Assembly: GCF_002443255.2 (NCBI RefSeq)
Contig: NW_019211456.1
Coordinates: 35,341,795-35,405,794 of the forward strand
Direction of reading: 5' to 3'
DNA length: 64,000 nucleotides
Origin: Varroa destructor
Lineage: Eukaryota; Arthropoda; Arachnida; Mesostigmata; Varroidae
Part shown: in pieces, positions 60,643 to 64,000 of the stretch
How the letters are laid out: every line of letters begins with the position of its first letter
How positions within the stretch are numbered: position 1 is the stretch's first letter
Notes under the pieces: model-generated
What the model saw: only the letters and a program-made list of their open reading frames with translations
Told to the model about the DNA's origin: nothing
Database searches by the model: none
Position numbers and translations under genes: made by a program

Positions 60643-63130
60643 TCCTATCACCTCCAGCATGACTTGCTAACATTAGTACTTACTACTCTATTGTAATTTG
60701 TTCCGCCTAGATGCATATGTGATATGGCAAATTGCTACCTGCACAAGTTTATACGAACCGTAATAATTGTTAGCCGGCACATTACCATCAATCGAAGGTA
60801 GGGCAAACTGCAACTGGGTCTAATTATTCGCGCATTAGAGACCAGTGCATTTATAGAGAATCGGACCGTTAGGCATAAAAGGGGCAGATGAAGCAATATT
60901 ACTATGCGAGTTCTATTGCCTTTAATAGATGTAAGCCTAAGTCATATTCTATTTCATCGACATATTGGTCGCTAGTCGTGATATATAGAACTTTGCCATG
61001 GTAACTCCACGCAGGTAAACACAGACGCGTACTGAGAGGTATATCGGCTGATGAGTGCCTAAGTACAACGCAGGCTAATTATAACATGTATAGTACTTTC
61101 TTGGCAATATCGATATTAAACATTGTAAATACCTTACTAATTGCTGAGTTGTTGAATTAAAAAACTATAATCGATGCTGAGCATCACTGTAATGGTGCCA
61201 GTGGTGAACTTCTTGGCGTTTATCTCAATTTTTACGGTTATAGATTATGCCATGTGCGATTAGGGAAGCCCAGGTAAAATGAAGAGTAGATACTACGATC
61301 GTCTCAAGCCCCATTTTGCTCAAAGTATAAAAAATCTATTTTTGTATGTAAAGCGTAAGTGAGTTAATTGTTTGCTTGTACTCTTGCGCTACATATTTAG
61401 AATGAGTCTGGCGAAGCTCATCTGTGCAATTTAGCGATAGCAAGAGCATTTATTAAAAAGTACGTTTCCAGGAAGACCGCGTAACGGTACCGCTTGCTGC
61501 CATCCCGGACTGCAGGTTCAGACTGCCTATCGCTCTTGGCTGAGTGGAATGCCGTGGATTGCCAATATGAGAACAAAAGCTACCGAACTGGAAATGAGGA
61601 CATCTGCCGGTCGAATAGGCTCGGAGCTTAACCACTTCAGCAAATCTTCCTTTGAAACTGGCGAGATAAAGGTTTAGGGACCTATGAAGGGTTAATGAGG
61701 AGACCATGTGCATCACTAGTTTCGACAGGGTCTATTTAACCTTAGCCAAACTGTAGACTGATTAATTGCACAGGGTTTGTTTTTCTTACTGGCCCATGAT
61801 AGCAGTTGGGAGCATATTGAGGAAGGCGAGCGCATTAGAGCTTCGTTAAGGTCTTCAATCTTTGAGTCACTCTGCTGTAGTGCTCTACTATCTCTGTTCA
61901 TTCTAACTAATGTTCTCGATGAGGAAGTCCAATCCTGTTGTCGCATTTGACTGCTGTACAGCCAATAAGGGGTACTCCCATCAAAAGTAAACTCTTAAAT
62001 AACAAAACAATTATTCTCGCATTGCTTCAGCGATCACTTCCCAAGTAGCAAAATAAAAAATACTACGATGATAATCATAATATCGGTCTGAACAGTGTTA
62101 GTTCCATATTGGACGAGGCACGGAAGACGGTTAGCTGCATGGAGAAGACACTGTTCCATGTCGGTGAATTTAAAAAACAAGTATCCTTGATCTTTTTTAT
62201 GAAATAATATCGATATAAAAGGTTTTTTGATTAAAGACGGCGGAACAATTTGATAATTCTCATCGCAAATCCAAACCAGAGTACAAACGATCCTTTGAAC
62301 CACATTAGTTCAAGCTAACCCTTTCTCATCTACAGAGAAAACACTCACACTTACGGATTCATCATAGATGAACGGATTTCAGTTTCAAGTAAGCCTAGCT
62401 TAAAGCAGCGCGTAAACTCTAGTACAGGCGTGTAATATTTACACTGAAACTATATGCCGTCGATTACTGAAAGATGCATAGTGAACACAAACACATTTTT
62501 AGGGATGAGGGCACTTTACAATTCAAATTGAGGTTGCATTTTTGTGACGTCGACTTGGGCGTGAGGCGCTAGCGCCTTATCACTACAGACGAAAACGGCG
62601 CAGCAGGAAGGCCTGGACCTTTCTGATTAAAATAAATATATTACGCCACCACAGTTTCGTAGCTAAAAGAGGAGCTCGAACTAAATTTTCGGATCGTGGA
62701 AACCTCTCTACCCGTTGCATACGTAGGCAGCTGAAAGGCCAGCTGAGAAAGTGCAAGTGAGGAAGTAGGTCTGACGGACGTGCCGATTCGAGTGGAGGCC
62801 AGCGACTCACAATAGGTGTTGAAAAAAGAAACGAAGCCTAAGGTGAACCGCACGTTCTGCTCAAACGGTGTTTTTGTCCTCGCTTTTTTAATTTAATCTA
62901 TTTGAAATATTCTTGATTTACATGCTGAAATGTATCTGAACACAATGACAAGTGGATGATCTTCAAAGGCCTATTTCGCAGAGAGTCGCACCGTCATACA
63001 GTGCGTGAAGACTGGAATTATTGCGCAATTAAGAAAACGCTTCGCGGGCAGTCAACCCAGGCACCCAGCACCGTCAGAAAATTATTTAGCCCGAAACGAC
63101 TTCAATTCGTATAGTTAGTCACATTATACG
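60643..63130. other. non-coding stretch
   Basis: Mixed composition. Minus-strand ORFs at 61453-61716, 61716-61946 and 62034-62303 lack splice support. Nothing recognised. Confidence 0.45.
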
Positions 63131-63162
63131 CAACCGTAATTATATTACTATAATTACAGTTG
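63131..63162. repeat. near-perfect 14-bp hairpin
   Basis: CAACCGTAATTATA and TATAATTACAGTTG are reverse complements with one mismatch, around a four-base TTAC loop. Confidence 0.85.
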
Positions 63163-64000
63163 CTGCTGGTGTCCTATGGAGTAAAGCACTTGCAGTTAAC
63201 CAGAAGCCCAACGAGGTTCGGCTCATAGGTGTGTAATACACCGTATAATAAAATATACTGAAAGGGCAAGAGGATGCGTGAGAAAAAATCGATAATCTGT
63301 TTTTAGCGACAATAAATAGACAACTCGACCCTTAGTCATGAGAGGTAACTTCAACTTTTTGTTGTCTGTTTACTTCAGCCTAAGTCTGTTGTTAAGTTAA
63401 AAAAGTATTTAGCAGAGGACAAACGTCGACGTTCGATAGACTAGTCCATCATGTGTCGAATTCTGAATGTGCTCAACGTACATGATCCATATTGGGTAAA
63501 CCAAAGTTTCCCAGGTCGATGAATCAAATCTATCGTTCATTACTTATTAGTTGAAGTCTATCTTATGAAGTTATATATCGCATTGAAACGGCTATAGGGC
63601 TACCCTATACAAGTGAAAAGGGTTCCCGGAATGGCTTAATGTATTTGTCCAATAATTCTAAGGACATGTTTTGGTTTAGATTTTAACTTGGACTTAGAGA
63701 AACTTTGTCTCGCACTCGGAGCCAGCTGTCTCGTGGAGTGCCTAATGGTGGTACCGGACGTAAAACTCTAAACAAAGAAGCAACTCGAACAGAGCTCTCA
63801 AGCTATAGGCGATTCGCTCGATATTATCATATATAGTACTGTATGACAAATGAGGGAAAACTTGGATGTAGAGAAAAAAAACCCACTGGCTAATATTTTA
63901 AGTGTAAAGCTAAGGTCTTCTAAGTTAAGGTATTCTTGGACTTGACGCACAAAATTTATGCAGTTCAACTAAACTATATCCGTGCACCAATACGTGAACT
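63163..64000. other. non-coding stretch
   Basis: AT-rich, no supported open frame or repeat. Confidence 0.5.

Overview
This is 64 kb of eukaryotic, animal-type nuclear DNA at roughly 39-40% G+C. There is no operon structure, ribosome-binding-site pattern, CRISPR array, rRNA or convincing tRNA. What can be read are short, GC-richer open stretches bounded by splice-site consensus, simple-sequence repeats ((TA)n, (TG)n, (GTC)n, (GTCT/GTCC)n), degraded transposon fragments and a 100-N assembly gap. It suggests an invertebrate, most likely an arthropod. That is a guess from base composition, intron and exon style and Tc1/mariner remnants; no protein here was recognised well enough to name a species.

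Layout. 1-5 kb: a hydrophobic candidate exon, a LINE reverse-transcriptase scrap on the minus strand, a well-bounded candidate exon at 3595-3802 and a GC-rich stretch ending in a well-placed ATG at 4701. 5-9.4 kb is mostly empty apart from a tRNA-like (SINE-like) block. 9.4-10.4 kb is a CpG-rich, promoter-like block with a CRE palindrome. 11.4-11.9 kb holds two phase-compatible minus-strand candidate exons. 12.9-13.5 kb is another GC-rich block with an ATG in strong context. 14-24 kb is largely empty, with exon candidates at 17.6 and 22.3 kb.

24.6-42.8 kb holds the best plus-strand evidence. Three candidate exons at 24.65-25.37 kb share one frame. A candidate type II membrane protein at 28.49-29.78 kb includes the longest open frame of the window. 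Phase-compatible exons lie at 32.6 and 34.6 kb, a transmembrane ORF at 35.1 kb, and two more candidates at 41.9 and 42.5 kb. A minus-strand terminal exon with an acidic tail and a downstream polyadenylation signal sits at 40.93 kb. Two Tc1/mariner transposase remnants, both minus, lie at 34 and 38.4 kb. 43-64 kb is gene-poor, with terminal-exon candidates at 48.1, 52.1 and 55.4 kb, a very long (GTC)n tract at 60.5 kb and a clean hairpin at 63.1 kb.

Limits. Gene models come only from open frame, splice consensus, intron phase, local G+C and codon position bias read by eye. Open frames of 60-80 codons are common by chance at this composition, so most exon calls are hypotheses and confidences are set low. 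Which exons belong to one transcript is inference throughout.
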